DNA of 64,000 nt from CAYOHP01 sp964403795 [NCBI: uncultured bacterium]. Lineage in GTDB: Bacteria; Muiribacteriota; UBA6191; CAZXTJ01. The DNA is taken from positions 1 to 64,000 of the forward strand of contig CAYOHP010000025.1 of the NCBI GenBank assembly GCA_964403795.1, written 5' to 3'. Positions 34,508 to 43,078 of this stretch are shown piece after piece. Numbering within the stretch: position 1 is the stretch's first letter; each line of letters begins with the position of its first letter. A model generated the notes under the pieces. It was not told the origin of the DNA. It did not search any database and saw nothing but the letters and a program-made list of their open reading frames with translations. The position numbers and the translations under genes were made by a program.

Positions 34508-36052
34508 ATGGCCGACCCGCATCCCGGCACCCGCACCCGCGCCCACGGACTGAGGGTCGCGATCCTGCTGGCGCTGTTCGCCGGCCTCGCCACCCTCGTC
34601 CCCGGCGGCTCCTCCTCGGTCGTCCCCACCCTCGTCCCGCACGGGTTCGAGTCGGCCCCGGGAGGATTCCGCAGGCGTGTCGAGCCGGATGCTCCCGACC
34701 CCGGTCCCTGGCGTCCCCGCCCCCGGGTGGAGCCCGCCACCGAGCGGGTGCTGGTCCTCGCAGGGGGCGTCGAGGCGGAGCTGGCGGTGCCGGTGGCCCC
34801 GCTCGCCGACGACCAGCCCCGGCTCCTCGAGGAACCGCCGCGGGAGCTGCGCCTCAGGACCGGCGAGGTCCTGCCGATCGCTTCCCCCGAGCCGGGGATC
34901 CCCGACCGGTTCGAACTGGGCCGAGCCCTGGCACCCCTCGAGGTCCCGGTGGAGTGGTTCGGGGCGACCCCTACCGGTTGGCCGCCCGACGGCCTGGTCC
35001 TCCCCGAGTCGCGCCACCCCGACGAGGACCTCTACCTGGAGGTCGAGCTCCACCAGGGCGACGCCGGCAAGGTCCAGGTGGAGACCGAGCGCGGCGGGAC
35101 GGTCGAGCTGGCCCCCGGGTTCCCGGCGGGCGAGGACCGGGAGTTCTCCCGGATCGCGGTGCGCTGGCCGGCCGCCGCCGTCCGTGCCCGGGGGCGCCCG
35201 GTGCGGCTCCGACCCGGCGGGAGCGGGGGCCGACTGCGCGCCTGGTGGTTCGGGTCGATCGCTCCGGCGGGGACCGAGATCGAGGAGCACCATGACGCGG
35301 GCATCCTGCTGGCCCGCCTCGAGTCCGAGGTCTGGCGCCAGCTCCGCAGTCCCGGGGGTTCCGAACGATCCCGGGCGGCCCACCTCGCCCGGGCCGTAGT
35401 GGATCGCATGGACCGTCTGGTGGCCAGCGCCGAGGCCATCCATCGCCTCGAGCGCCTCGACTACTCGGCCCGCCTCCAGGTGGCCCTGGCCCGGCTGGCG
35501 GAGGCCCTCCCCGCCGATCTCGCCGGCCACCCGGGCCCCATGGCGGACCGCCCCTTCACCCAGGTCCTCCACGAAGGCGTCCGGGGCGGCGGCCGGCCCC
35601 GGCCCGACTGGACGCTGGACGCCGGCCTCCGCAACTGGCGGGCCCAGTCGTTCGAGGCCCTGGGCCGGAGCGCAGGAGCGCCCCTGGCGGCACCGGTCGG
35701 ATACCTCAAGGAATGGACCCGGGTCCAGGCCGACGAGCCCCTGGCGGGGGTCGGCTTCGTGGTCTGGGACTCCCTGGTCGCCCTGACCTGGTGGGCCCGC
35801 ATCCTGCCGGCCGATGCCTTCCCGCCGCTCGGACCTTCGCCCCGGATCCGGGAGGTCCTGATGCTGCTCCGGAGAGTCCCCGCCAAGGACGGGCGCTCCT
35901 CCCTGGTCGGCGCTCTCGAGAAGGGGCCGGAGATCGAGCGACAGCTGCGGATCCTCCTGGAGACGCTGCCGCCTTCCCGCGACCGGGACCGCACGCTCGC
36001 ATGGATTCGATCCGGGCCCGGGGGTGCTACGCTGGAAGCGGGCTCCCCATGA
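34508..36052 (+). CDS. Secreted or membrane-anchored protein, unknown
   Basis: 514 residues with an N-terminal hydrophobic segment (about residues 16-35) that may be a signal anchor. The first half is beta-rich (EDLYLEVELHQGDAGKVQVE; GRLRAWWFGSIAPAGTEIE), and the second half is helical. No motif is recognised. Its start is 7 bases from the TACCCT palindrome, and its stop overlaps the FmdE start (ATGA at 36049-36052), which suggests co-translation of this envelope protein with a cytoplasmic FmdE-like protein. Confidence 0.6.
   Translation: MADPHPGTRTRAHGLRVAILLALFAGLATLVPGGSSSVVPTLVPHGFESAPGGFRRRVEPDAPDPGPWRPRPRVEPATERVLVLAGGVEAELAVPVAPLADDQPRLLEEPPRELRLRTGEVLPIASPEPGIPDRFELGRALAPLEVPVEWFGATPTGWPPDGLVLPESRHPDEDLYLEVELHQGDAGKVQVETERGGTVELAPGFPAGEDREFSRIAVRWPAAAVRARGRPVRLRPGGSGGRLRAWWFGSIAPAGTEIEEHHDAGILLARLESEVWRQLRSPGGSERSRAAHLARAVVDRMDRLVASAEAIHRLERLDYSARLQVALARLAEALPADLAGHPGPMADRPFTQVLHEGVRGGGRPRPDWTLDAGLRNWRAQSFEALGRSAGAPLAAPVGYLKEWTRVQADEPLAGVGFVVWDSLVALTWWARILPADAFPPLGPSPRIREVLMLLRRVPAKDGRSSLVGALEKGPEIERQLRILLETLPPSRDRDRTLAWIRSGPGGATLEAGSP
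36028..36033 (+). promoter_or_regulatory. -10-like element before FmdE gene
   Basis: TACGCT (GTGCTACGCT) inside the end of the preceding gene, 15 bases before ATG 36049. A near-identical string GGTGCTACGCT occurs at 36743-36752 before the pilin gene. Confidence 0.35.
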
Positions 36053-36684
36053 AGCTGGACGACACGCTCGACAACTACGTCCGCCGGGTCGCCGACTTCC
36101 ACGGCTGCTTCGCCAAGGCACCCGGGATCATCATCGGCTGCTACATGGTCGAGTACGCCATGGAGCTGATCGGCGAGCCTGCCGGCAAGCTGCATGCGGT
36201 CTCCGAGACCCGGGTCTGCCTCACCGACTGCATCCAGGTCATGACCGGCTGCACCCTCGGGAACAAGTACCTCAGGCTGCGCGACGACCTCGGTCGCTAC
36301 GCCTTCACCCTCTACGACCGGGACACCGGCGAGGGGGTACGGGTCTTCCTCGACCTCGCCCGGATCGACAAGGCGCTCTATCCCGAGTTGTGGGCTTTCC
36401 ACACCCGGACCCGCGACCCGCTGGTGTTGACCGACATGGAGTACCGCAAGCAGAGCGGGCTCAAGGTGGTCGACGAGTTCCGTCGCATCGGTCGCGGGGC
36501 GCTCGGCTTCGAAAGGGTGAGGGTGGGCCTCCCGAAGAAGCTCCCGCTCTACCCCTCGGTCCCGTGCCTGAAGTGCGGCGAGCCCTTCCTCCGGCCCCCG
36601 GGCGAGCCGGACACCTGCGGGGTCTGCCGGGGCGACACCTACTACGAGCCGCTGGCGGTCCGTGCCGCCGAGTCGGGGTCGTAG
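36049..36684 (+). CDS. FmdE/FwdE-family protein (formylmethanofuran dehydrogenase subunit E-like)
   Basis: 211 residues. The family signature is clear: FHGCFAKAPGIIIGCYMVEY at the start, then AVSETRVCLTDCIQVMTGCT and LGNKYLRLRDDLGRYAFTLY. A C-terminal zinc ribbon has C173, C176, C190 and C193. Members bind metals through conserved Cys and His and occur in archaeal C1 metabolism and, as stand-alone proteins, in many bacteria where their role is unknown. No other formylmethanofuran or methanopterin gene is visible in the window, so a dehydrogenase function cannot be claimed. ATG 36049 overlaps the upstream stop. Confidence 0.88.
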   Translation: MKLDDTLDNYVRRVADFHGCFAKAPGIIIGCYMVEYAMELIGEPAGKLHAVSETRVCLTDCIQVMTGCTLGNKYLRLRDDLGRYAFTLYDRDTGEGVRVFLDLARIDKALYPELWAFHTRTRDPLVLTDMEYRKQSGLKVVDEFRRIGRGALGFERVRVGLPKKLPLYPSVPCLKCGEPFLRPPGEPDTCGVCRGDTYYEPLAVRAAESGS

Positions 36685-36746
36685 ACCGCCCCTCGCCTTG
36701 GTGCTATCCCCACCCCGAGTAGACGGTTCATGTCCAGGGAGGGTGC

Positions 36747-36752
36747 TACGCT
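36747..36752 (+). promoter_or_regulatory. -10-like element before the pilin-like operon
   Basis: TACGCT in GGTGCTACGCT, 70 bases before ATG 36823. It lies after ATG 36730, which argues that 36730 is not the start. Confidence 0.4.
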
Positions 36753-36822
36753 CGACTGCGAGGGCGAGCCCCTCGCGGCGGAAGCGGTCCCTGCGGTGCA
36801 GAGCGGTACGTCCGGTCGATCC

Positions 36823-37326
36823 ATGACGCGTCCCCCGCCCGATCCGGGCACGCCTCGACGCGGCCGCCGGACCCGGGGCGTCTCGCTGGTCGAGATCCTG
36901 ATGGGGACCGGGATCCTGGCCGCCGCCCTGGTGCCCATCGGCTGGTACTTCGTGAGTTCGGCCCGCCAGCAAGCGAACCTCAAGGCCGAGGCCTCGGCCG
37001 CCGCCTACGCCGGCAAGGTCATGAACCGGATCCTCGACGAGATCCCCTTCGACGACCTGGCGAGCGGGCTGGGCGAGACGGTCGAGATCGACGGCACCAC
37101 CATCCAGTGGTCGGCCGAAGTCGTCGACCTCGGCGACTTCGAGTTCAAGTACCCGGTCGGAACCGGGGAGGAGTCGGCCCCGCTCAGCACCCTGGACGCC
37201 AAGTTCCGCGACCAGGGCTGGGTCAAGGACGTGATCGTGACCTTCCAGTGGAAGGGCCCCCGCGACGACACCCTGGCCGACCCGCGCCGGACCCAGACCC
37301 TGGTGACCCGGAGGGCCCGCCTGTGA
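36823..37326 (+). CDS. Type IV pilin-like protein (PilV type)
   Basis: 167 residues from ATG 36823. A basic leader (TPRRGRRTRG) is followed by VSLVEILMGTGILAAALVPI, the class III prepilin N-terminus with cleavage after Gly and Glu at +5. The globular part is beta-rich and ends in a basic tail (QTLVTRRARL). The layout resembles minor pilins such as PilV/GspI, which assemble into a pseudopilus tip. The prepilin peptidase and assembly ATPase are not in the window. Stop overlaps the next GTG (GTGA). ATG 36730 is in frame but less likely. Confidence 0.8.
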   Translation: MTRPPPDPGTPRRGRRTRGVSLVEILMGTGILAAALVPIGWYFVSSARQQANLKAEASAAAYAGKVMNRILDEIPFDDLASGLGETVEIDGTTIQWSAEVVDLGDFEFKYPVGTGEESAPLSTLDAKFRDQGWVKDVIVTFQWKGPRDDTLADPRRTQTLVTRRARL

Positions 37327-37874
37327 GGGCCTGGGAAGGCGGCCAGCGCCCGCCCCGGGGTTCGACCCCGAGGTGCCGACGCGGCCTGGCCATCCCCCTT
37401 GCCGGGGGGTTCTGCGTGCTGGTGGTCATCGTCATCATTGCGGTGGCCACCTCCCGCACCGGGGTCAAGCGCCAGAGCCGGGCCAGCTTCCAGGCCCTGA
37501 AGGCCCACTATGTCGCCCAGGGCGCCATCCAGGTGGCGCTCCTCAAGTTCCGGGTGCTTCCCAACGAAGGCTACGAGGCCAGCGAGGCCTCCCGGGGCGG
37601 CAACGACGGTCCGCTCCAGGCGTTCCTCTCGGACGTGGGGACCGACGCGCTGCCACTGGGGGTCAGCCCCACCGGAACCTGGAGCGGGAAGATCAAGAGC
37701 GGGAAGGTCCTGAACGCGGTGCGGGACGGCGATTACGGCGACTGGTTGCACGTGGTGACCCTGACCGCCGAGGGAACCGTCCAGGACGGATTCCTGAACG
37801 CGGACGGAGCGGTCGAGAACCGCATCGAGGAGGTCGTGAAGACCGCCGAGGTGCGCAAGGAGCGGGCGCCCTGA
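37323..37874 (+). CDS. Minor pilin-like or PilX-like membrane protein
   Basis: 183 residues starting GTG, overlapping the pilin stop. A basic N-terminus (PRCRRGLAIPLAGG) precedes a hydrophobic segment (about residues 28-46, FCVLVVIVIIAVATS), followed by a helix (QSRASFQALKAHYVAQGAIQ) and a beta-rich end. This is the arrangement of PilX/GspK-like minor pilins, though the leader lacks the classic Glu at +5. The function is inferred from the operon with the preceding pilin and following secreted protein. Confidence 0.65.
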   Translation: MRAWEGGQRPPRGSTPRCRRGLAIPLAGGFCVLVVIVIIAVATSRTGVKRQSRASFQALKAHYVAQGAIQVALLKFRVLPNEGYEASEASRGGNDGPLQAFLSDVGTDALPLGVSPTGTWSGKIKSGKVLNAVRDGDYGDWLHVVTLTAEGTVQDGFLNADGAVENRIEEVVKTAEVRKERAP

Positions 37875-37908
37875 GGGCGGCAGCCGGCTCGGGAACGGGA
37901 GGCGGGGC

Positions 37909-40254
37909 GTGAGCCACTGGACGCGGGCGGCCTGGTTGTCGGGTGCGGTCATGGTCGCGGCCTTGGCGCCGGGGCTCCGGGCGTGCGACATCTCCGCCGA
38001 CCCCTCGGTGCAGATCAAGCCCCAGGGCGGCGACGTGCTGGAGGAAGACTGCTCGCTGGGCGTCACCAAGGTGGTGGTCGACGAGGGCACCAGCCTCACC
38101 CTCGACGCCCAGGCCGTGGACGGAGGGGCGGGGAGCTGCGACGCGGTGGACTGGGGATCGGTGATCGACGGCGCCAACAACTACGGGGGGAACTTCAAGA
38201 TCGAGGAGGTCTTCTTCCGCGGCGGCGGAGGTCCTGCGGCCGGGATGATGGGGATCATCGAGTTCCTCACCGGCCCCGGGACAAAGTACGAGTCCAACTT
38301 CTCCTTCACGATCACCGACCCCGTGATGGGCAACAACAACGGCGGTTCGACCATCGCCGACTTCATCAGCACCCTGGCCCGGATCGGCCAGGCGGTGAGC
38401 AGCCCGCCCTCCGGGGTGCAGGTCGGGACTCCCTCCATCTCGGGAACCTTCAAGCCCATGCCCGACGACATGCGGATCTTCTGGAAGATCCTGCCGTCGA
38501 CCGGAGATGTGGACACCGACTACGGGAACCTGTTCACCGACAACGTCGGCCACAACGTCTCGGTCACTCCCGGCGAGCGCGAGACCCCGGTGGGCACGCC
38601 GATCACCGTGACCTTCGACACCCCCACCCTGCCGCTCGGCGACTCGGGAGCCAACGGGCCCTTCTACGCCGTCTACGCCGAGGCCGCGCTCCCCTGGCAG
38701 TTCAACCAGTGGGTGACCATCAGCGCCCCGGCCTGCCAGCTCGACACCACCACCTCGCCGCCCCCGTGCAACTCGATCGGCAACGTCTCGGTGCGGTTCG
38801 CCGGGACGATCGTGAAGCAGTCGAACCCGACCTCGCTCCGGACCAACGGACCCGACGGCCATCCCGCCCTGTGCCTCATCGCGGTCCGGGACGTGACCGC
38901 CCCGCTCGGTGCCAAGGTCGTCTCGTCGACCCAGCTCGCCGAGGCCCAGAGCGGCGGACCTCCGCCCGGCGATTCCATCGAGATCGAGCTCTACGACAAC
39001 AATCCCTACGGCAACGCCTCCGACTACACGGCCCGGGCCTGGGCGCTCTACGAGCGCTCCCACTGGGAAGGGGGACCCGGCACCCGCTACGAAGGCATCC
39101 GCCACGACGACACCGCCCACGGTTCGATGGGCGACGACTGCCATGCCGGGAGCAAGGGCCACGAGCTCCGCTGGGTCCCGCTCGGCGAGGTCACGGCCTC
39201 GGGGGCGACCCCGGTCGCGATCGGGGGCAAGCCGGCCGGGCTCAGGGTGCAGTTCCCCTCCTTCAACCTGACCGAACCCATGGGCACCCACTACGCGGTC
39301 GGAGCGGTGGCGGGCGACAACTGGACCGACTGGGTGGACCGCCCCTTCAAGGTGGTCTACCAGATCGAGGAGAACCTAAACGGCGCCCGACCGGCCGCCC
39401 CCCCCCCCGATGCCGCCACCTTCGCGGAGCTGCAGGACTGGGCGGAGGAGATCCAGGAAGGCTATGTGACGGGCGGAGGCACCGTTCCCCATCCCGGCGG
39501 GACGGTGGCCGGGGTGGACGGCGCCTCGCTGGCCGCCAGCTGCGGCGAATGCGCCGGCTGGAAGCTGGTCGGCGTCCCGACCTGGAACGTGGTCGACCGC
39601 CTCCCGCCCTCGGTGGTGATCCTTGCCCACGACACCAAGTACGACAAGTGGTACTACTTCGGCGAGAACTTCGCCGGCGACGCCGACCAGAACGACGAGT
39701 TCCTGGTGGCGTATTCCTCGGGCCAGGGCGGCTCGCCCGACGACGAGAACCTGGCGATCGCGCCCTATGCCGGGAGCACCGACTGGAACCGCAACGGCCA
39801 GGACGGCGGCTTCCAGAACCAGATCGCAGGCTACATGAGCGACTTCTTCCCCTCCTGCGCCAACGTGGCCGGGAACGGCGGAGACTACTCGGGCCTCTGG
39901 ATCGACGAGGACACCCGGGTCGAGTTCTTCGCCAACGCCTGGGACAACGTCAACGGCTGGGTCGAGGGAGCGGGGAGCGGCATCGACACGATCGAGTTCC
40001 AGCTGGTCGACAACCCCACCGGGGCCAACGACGGGCGCAGTTTCGGGGCCCGGGGCGAGAGCCTGATCCACCTGTTCCGGAACCCCAACCGCCCCACCGC
40101 GCTGCGCGGCAGCCTGGGCGAGGCGTATGTGCAGGCCACCGCCACCGACAAGGCCGGCAACTCGCGGAGCGTGAAGGTCCAGATCTACATCGCCGACAAC
40201 TCGCTCCGGATCTACTCGCTCGAGGAGAACCGGCGCCGCTCCTACAACGAGTAG
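37909..40254 (+). CDS. Large secreted protein of the pilin-like operon
   Basis: 781 residues with a signal peptide (ending LRA before CDIS) and a GTG start preceded by GGGAGGCGGGGC. No enzymatic motif; the sequence is beta-rich, with many Asn, Asp and Gly, paired cysteines (CDIS, ACQLD, PPCNS, CGECAG) and an Ig-like C-terminal stretch (EAYVQATATDKAGNSRSVKV). It might be exported by or attached to the pseudopilus, like an adhesin, but nothing here proves that. The gene is 34 bases after the PilX-like gene. I do not recognise a family. Confidence 0.65.
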   Translation: MSHWTRAAWLSGAVMVAALAPGLRACDISADPSVQIKPQGGDVLEEDCSLGVTKVVVDEGTSLTLDAQAVDGGAGSCDAVDWGSVIDGANNYGGNFKIEEVFFRGGGGPAAGMMGIIEFLTGPGTKYESNFSFTITDPVMGNNNGGSTIADFISTLARIGQAVSSPPSGVQVGTPSISGTFKPMPDDMRIFWKILPSTGDVDTDYGNLFTDNVGHNVSVTPGERETPVGTPITVTFDTPTLPLGDSGANGPFYAVYAEAALPWQFNQWVTISAPACQLDTTTSPPPCNSIGNVSVRFAGTIVKQSNPTSLRTNGPDGHPALCLIAVRDVTAPLGAKVVSSTQLAEAQSGGPPPGDSIEIELYDNNPYGNASDYTARAWALYERSHWEGGPGTRYEGIRHDDTAHGSMGDDCHAGSKGHELRWVPLGEVTASGATPVAIGGKPAGLRVQFPSFNLTEPMGTHYAVGAVAGDNWTDWVDRPFKVVYQIEENLNGARPAAPPPDAATFAELQDWAEEIQEGYVTGGGTVPHPGGTVAGVDGASLAASCGECAGWKLVGVPTWNVVDRLPPSVVILAHDTKYDKWYYFGENFAGDADQNDEFLVAYSSGQGGSPDDENLAIAPYAGSTDWNRNGQDGGFQNQIAGYMSDFFPSCANVAGNGGDYSGLWIDEDTRVEFFANAWDNVNGWVEGAGSGIDTIEFQLVDNPTGANDGRSFGARGESLIHLFRNPNRPTALRGSLGEAYVQATATDKAGNSRSVKVQIYIADNSLRIYSLEENRRRSYNE

Positions 40255-40352
40255 GGGCCGGCCCGGACCGAAGCCCGAGGTGGATCCCGAGGTCCCCGGG
40301 GAGTTTGAACCCCTCCCGTCCTGCCGGCGTCTTCCCGCCGAGGAGGCCGGGC

Positions 40353-41693
40353 GTGCACGACTGGAAGCGGGTTCCTTCCCACGGGTGCGAGCGGACCGGG
40401 GAGGAGCACGCCCTGGTCGAAGGGTTGGAGCGCCGGGAGGTCCGGGGGACGGTCCTGGCGATGGTCTATACCCTCGGCCTGGTGGCGGCGCCCTTCGTCC
40501 CCCTGGTCGTGGCGCACTGGCTGGGCGGGCCGATCCTGTTCGCCGCCGTCCTCCTCGGTCTGGGTGCGCTCCTCACCCACCGCGAGGCGGTCTACAGGCA
40601 AGGCCCGCTGATCACCTCGATCGGGGAGCCGGACCTGGTCTACGACACCGCGCCGCTCGTCCCCTGCCTTTCCCTGGGGGCGCACCTGGAGGCGACCCTG
40701 GAGAGGATCGCCAGCCGGATCGGAGCCCCGGTACCCTCGGTGGTCGTCCTCTCTCCCGAGGTGTTCGCGGCCGGCTGGTATCCCCAGATCGAATCCGGGT
40801 TCCTGAGTTGGGGCGTCACCTGGACCCCGGTGCTCTACCTCGGCGTCCTCCCCATGCGGGCCCTGACCCGGGACCAGCTGGAGGCCATCCTGGCCCACGA
40901 GCTGGGCCATCTCTCCCGGGATCCCGATCTCCTGAAGGCGGTGCGGTTCGGGGCCGTGGCCCTGGCCGAGGCGTTCCAACAGAGATCGAGGGGGAGCCGC
41001 CTGCACCGCTGGGTGAACCCGCTCTGCCTCTGGACCCGGGCCTGCTTCCCGTGGATCGAGCACTTCCTGGTGGAGTCGGACCGTCTGGAGGAACTCAGGG
41101 CCGACCAGTGCGCGGCCAGGGCGGTCGGCAAGGAGCCCCTGGCCGCGGCCCTCGAGGCCTACCTCTCCTGCATGGCGGGGATCTCGTCCTTGTGCCGCGC
41201 CCACCTGGAGTCGCCTGCGAGGCTCTCGACCGAACTGACCCGCTTCCTCTGCGAAGGACCGAAGGTCCTCCCGGGCCCCGAGTCCCCGGACTTCCGGCTC
41301 CGCCTCCAGGTCGCCATGGGGCAGGCCGCTCCGAGCCATCCCTCGCCCCAGGCCCGCCAGTTCCTGCTGCGACGCGACAGCAGGGGCGAGGAGTGGTCCC
41401 CCCGCGACGAGAGCGACGACGGGTGCCTCGACCTCCTGGTCCAGGGAGGCAAGTCCTTCCTCCCCATGATCACCCGATGGGTGGTCCAGGCACGGTTCGC
41501 GCTGGCCGCGCCCCCTCGGTCCGGAGACAGTCCCTGGGCGTCCTGCCAGGGGGCCCGGAAGAACTACCGGATCGGCAGCGGCGACGAGGTGCCGCGCTGG
41601 CGTCGGGTCGAGGAGCTGGAGGCGAAGTCCGAGTCCGGGGCGACCCGCCGCCGCGACTCGCGGTTGCGGCTGGTGGAAGATCCGGCGGCCTGA
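40353..41693 (+). CDS. M48-family membrane metalloprotease
   Basis: 446 residues from GTG 40353 with AGGAGG 7 bases upstream. Two membrane segments (about residues 36-56 and 58-76) precede a gluzincin domain: zinc motif HELGH (182-186) and the third ligand in EELRADQCAARAVG (E247, with D251). This resembles HtpX/Ste24-type peptidases, which degrade misfolded membrane proteins or process lipopeptides. The long upstream frame is a shadow. The last 120 residues are a soluble tail of unknown role. It is convergent with rocD, with 45 bases between the stops. Confidence 0.87.
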   Translation: MHDWKRVPSHGCERTGEEHALVEGLERREVRGTVLAMVYTLGLVAAPFVPLVVAHWLGGPILFAAVLLGLGALLTHREAVYRQGPLITSIGEPDLVYDTAPLVPCLSLGAHLEATLERIASRIGAPVPSVVVLSPEVFAAGWYPQIESGFLSWGVTWTPVLYLGVLPMRALTRDQLEAILAHELGHLSRDPDLLKAVRFGAVALAEAFQQRSRGSRLHRWVNPLCLWTRACFPWIEHFLVESDRLEELRADQCAARAVGKEPLAAALEAYLSCMAGISSLCRAHLESPARLSTELTRFLCEGPKVLPGPESPDFRLRLQVAMGQAAPSHPSPQARQFLLRRDSRGEEWSPRDESDDGCLDLLVQGGKSFLPMITRWVVQARFALAAPPRSGDSPWASCQGARKNYRIGSGDEVPRWRRVEELEAKSESGATRRRDSRLRLVEDPAA

Positions 41694-41738
41694 GGCTTCT
41701 CCTACCTGTCCCGGGACCTCGCCCTACCTCCGGCAGGT

Positions 41739-42962
41739 TCAGCCCAGCACCCGGGCGAAACGCTCGAGTGCCCAGTCGACCTCGTCGTCGGAGATCACCA
41801 GCGGCGGCGCCAGGCGGATCACCTGTTCGTGGGTGTCCTTGCAGAGCAGGCCCTCCCGCATGAGCGCCTCGCAGTAGGGGCGCGCCTTGCCGGCCTCCCG
41901 ACGGACCACCACCCCGATCAGGAGACCGCGCCCGCGCACCTCGGCGATCTTCTCCGGTCCCAGGTCCCGGAGACCTTGCATGAGCCGGGCGCCCTGCCTG
42001 GCGGCCCGCCCCGGGAGATCCTCCTCGATCAGGATGTCGAGGGCCTCGCATGCCAGGGCACAGGCAAGGGGATTCCCTCCGAAGGTCGAGCCGTGCTGAC
42101 CGGGGCGGAACACGTCGAGCACGCCTTCCCGCGCCACCACCGCCGAGACCGGATAGAAGCCCCCGCCCAGCGCCTTCCCCAGGGTGTAGAGATCCGGCGT
42201 CACGCCCTCGTGCTCGCAGGCGAACATGCGACCGGTGCGCCCCAGACCGGTCTGGATCTCGTCGGCGATCAGGAGCACCTCGTGCTGGGTGGCCAGATCG
42301 CGCAGTCCCGGGAGGAACCCGGCAGGCGGCACCACGATCCCCGCCTCGCCCTGGATCGGCTCCACCAGGATCGCCACCGTCTCCGGCGTGAGCGCCGCCT
42401 CGACCGCCGGGAGGTCGCCGTAGGGCACCACGTCGAAACCGGGGGTGAAGGGGCCGTAGTCGGCCCGGGCCACCGGATCGGTCGAGAAACTGACGATGGT
42501 GGTGGTCCGTCCGTGGAAGTTCTCGGTGAACACCACGATCCGGGCCTGGTCCTGGGGGACGCCCTTGACCGTGTAGCCCCACTTGCGGGCGGTCTTCACC
42601 GCGGTCTCGACGGCCTCGGCCCCGGAGTTCATGGGCAGCACCCGGGCCATCCCGGCGAGCCGAGCCAGCTTCTCGACGAAGGGTCCGAGCCGGTCGTTGT
42701 GGAAGGCCCGCGAGGTGAGGGTCAGACGGGCCGCCTGCCGGGTCAGCGCCTCCAGCAGGCGGGGATGGCAGTGCCCCTGGTTCACGGCCGAGTAGGCCGA
42801 GAGGCAGTCCAGGTAGCGCTTCCCGTCCACGTCCTCGAGCCAGACCCCCTCCCCCCGGGTGATCACCACGGGTAGGGGGTGGTAGTTGTGGGCTCCGTAG
42901 CGGTCGTTCTGCTCGACGTGGGCACGGGCGGCAGCGGAGAGCGATCCGGGAAGCGGGTCCAT
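41739..42962 (-). CDS. rocD: Ornithine--oxo-acid aminotransferase
   Basis: 407 residues, fold type I PLP enzyme that converts L-ornithine and 2-oxoglutarate to glutamate semialdehyde and glutamate. Motifs: [20 protein letters not shown] at the N-terminus, [14 protein letters not shown], and the PLP lysine K263 in [29 protein letters not shown] completes the site. ATG 42962 follows GAGGAG 7 bases upstream and is preferred over upstream codons. RocD identity fits length and motifs; related acetylornithine aminotransferases are the alternative. Confidence 0.9.
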   Translation of the reverse strand: MDPLPGSLSAAARAHVEQNDRYGAHNYHPLPVVITRGEGVWLEDVDGKRYLDCLSAYSAVNQGHCHPRLLEALTRQAARLTLTSRAFHNDRLGPFVEKLARLAGMARVLPMNSGAEAVETAVKTARKWGYTVKGVPQDQARIVVFTENFHGRTTTIVSFSTDPVARADYGPFTPGFDVVPYGDLPAVEAALTPETVAILVEPIQGEAGIVVPPAGFLPGLRDLATQHEVLLIADEIQTGLGRTGRMFACEHEGVTPDLYTLGKALGGGFYPVSAVVAREGVLDVFRPGQHGSTFGGNPLACALACEALDILIEEDLPGRAARQGARLMQGLRDLGPEKIAEVRGRGLLIGVVVRREAGKARPYCEALMREGLLCKDTHEQVIRLAPPLVISDDEVDWALERFARVLG

Positions 42963-42984
42963 GGCTCCTCCTCGGCTGGACCCC

Positions 42985-42990
42985 ACTGTA
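42985..42990 (-). promoter_or_regulatory. -10-like element of rocD
   Basis: Minus-strand TACAGT (GGCTACAGT) 22 bases before ATG 42962, with a GGAGGAG ribosome site in between. Confidence 0.45.
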
Positions 42991-43038
42991 GCCGGGGCAC
43001 CTCCACCCTCCTTCCCCGCGACAAGGAGGCGGGTTTCC

Positions 43039-43044
43039 GATACT
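43039..43044 (+). promoter_or_regulatory. -10-like element of BNR-protein gene
   Basis: GATACT (CCGATACTGT), 34 bases before ATG 43079; GGGAGG lies between them. Confidence 0.4.
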
Positions 43045-43078
43045 GTGAGCCCGGTCACCGACCGGGAGGTCGATCTCG

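Noticed and set aside
37983-40352. Long frame upstream of the M48 gene
   Set aside because: It runs out of frame through the 781-residue secreted protein; GTG 40353 has AGGAGG and begins the M48 protein.
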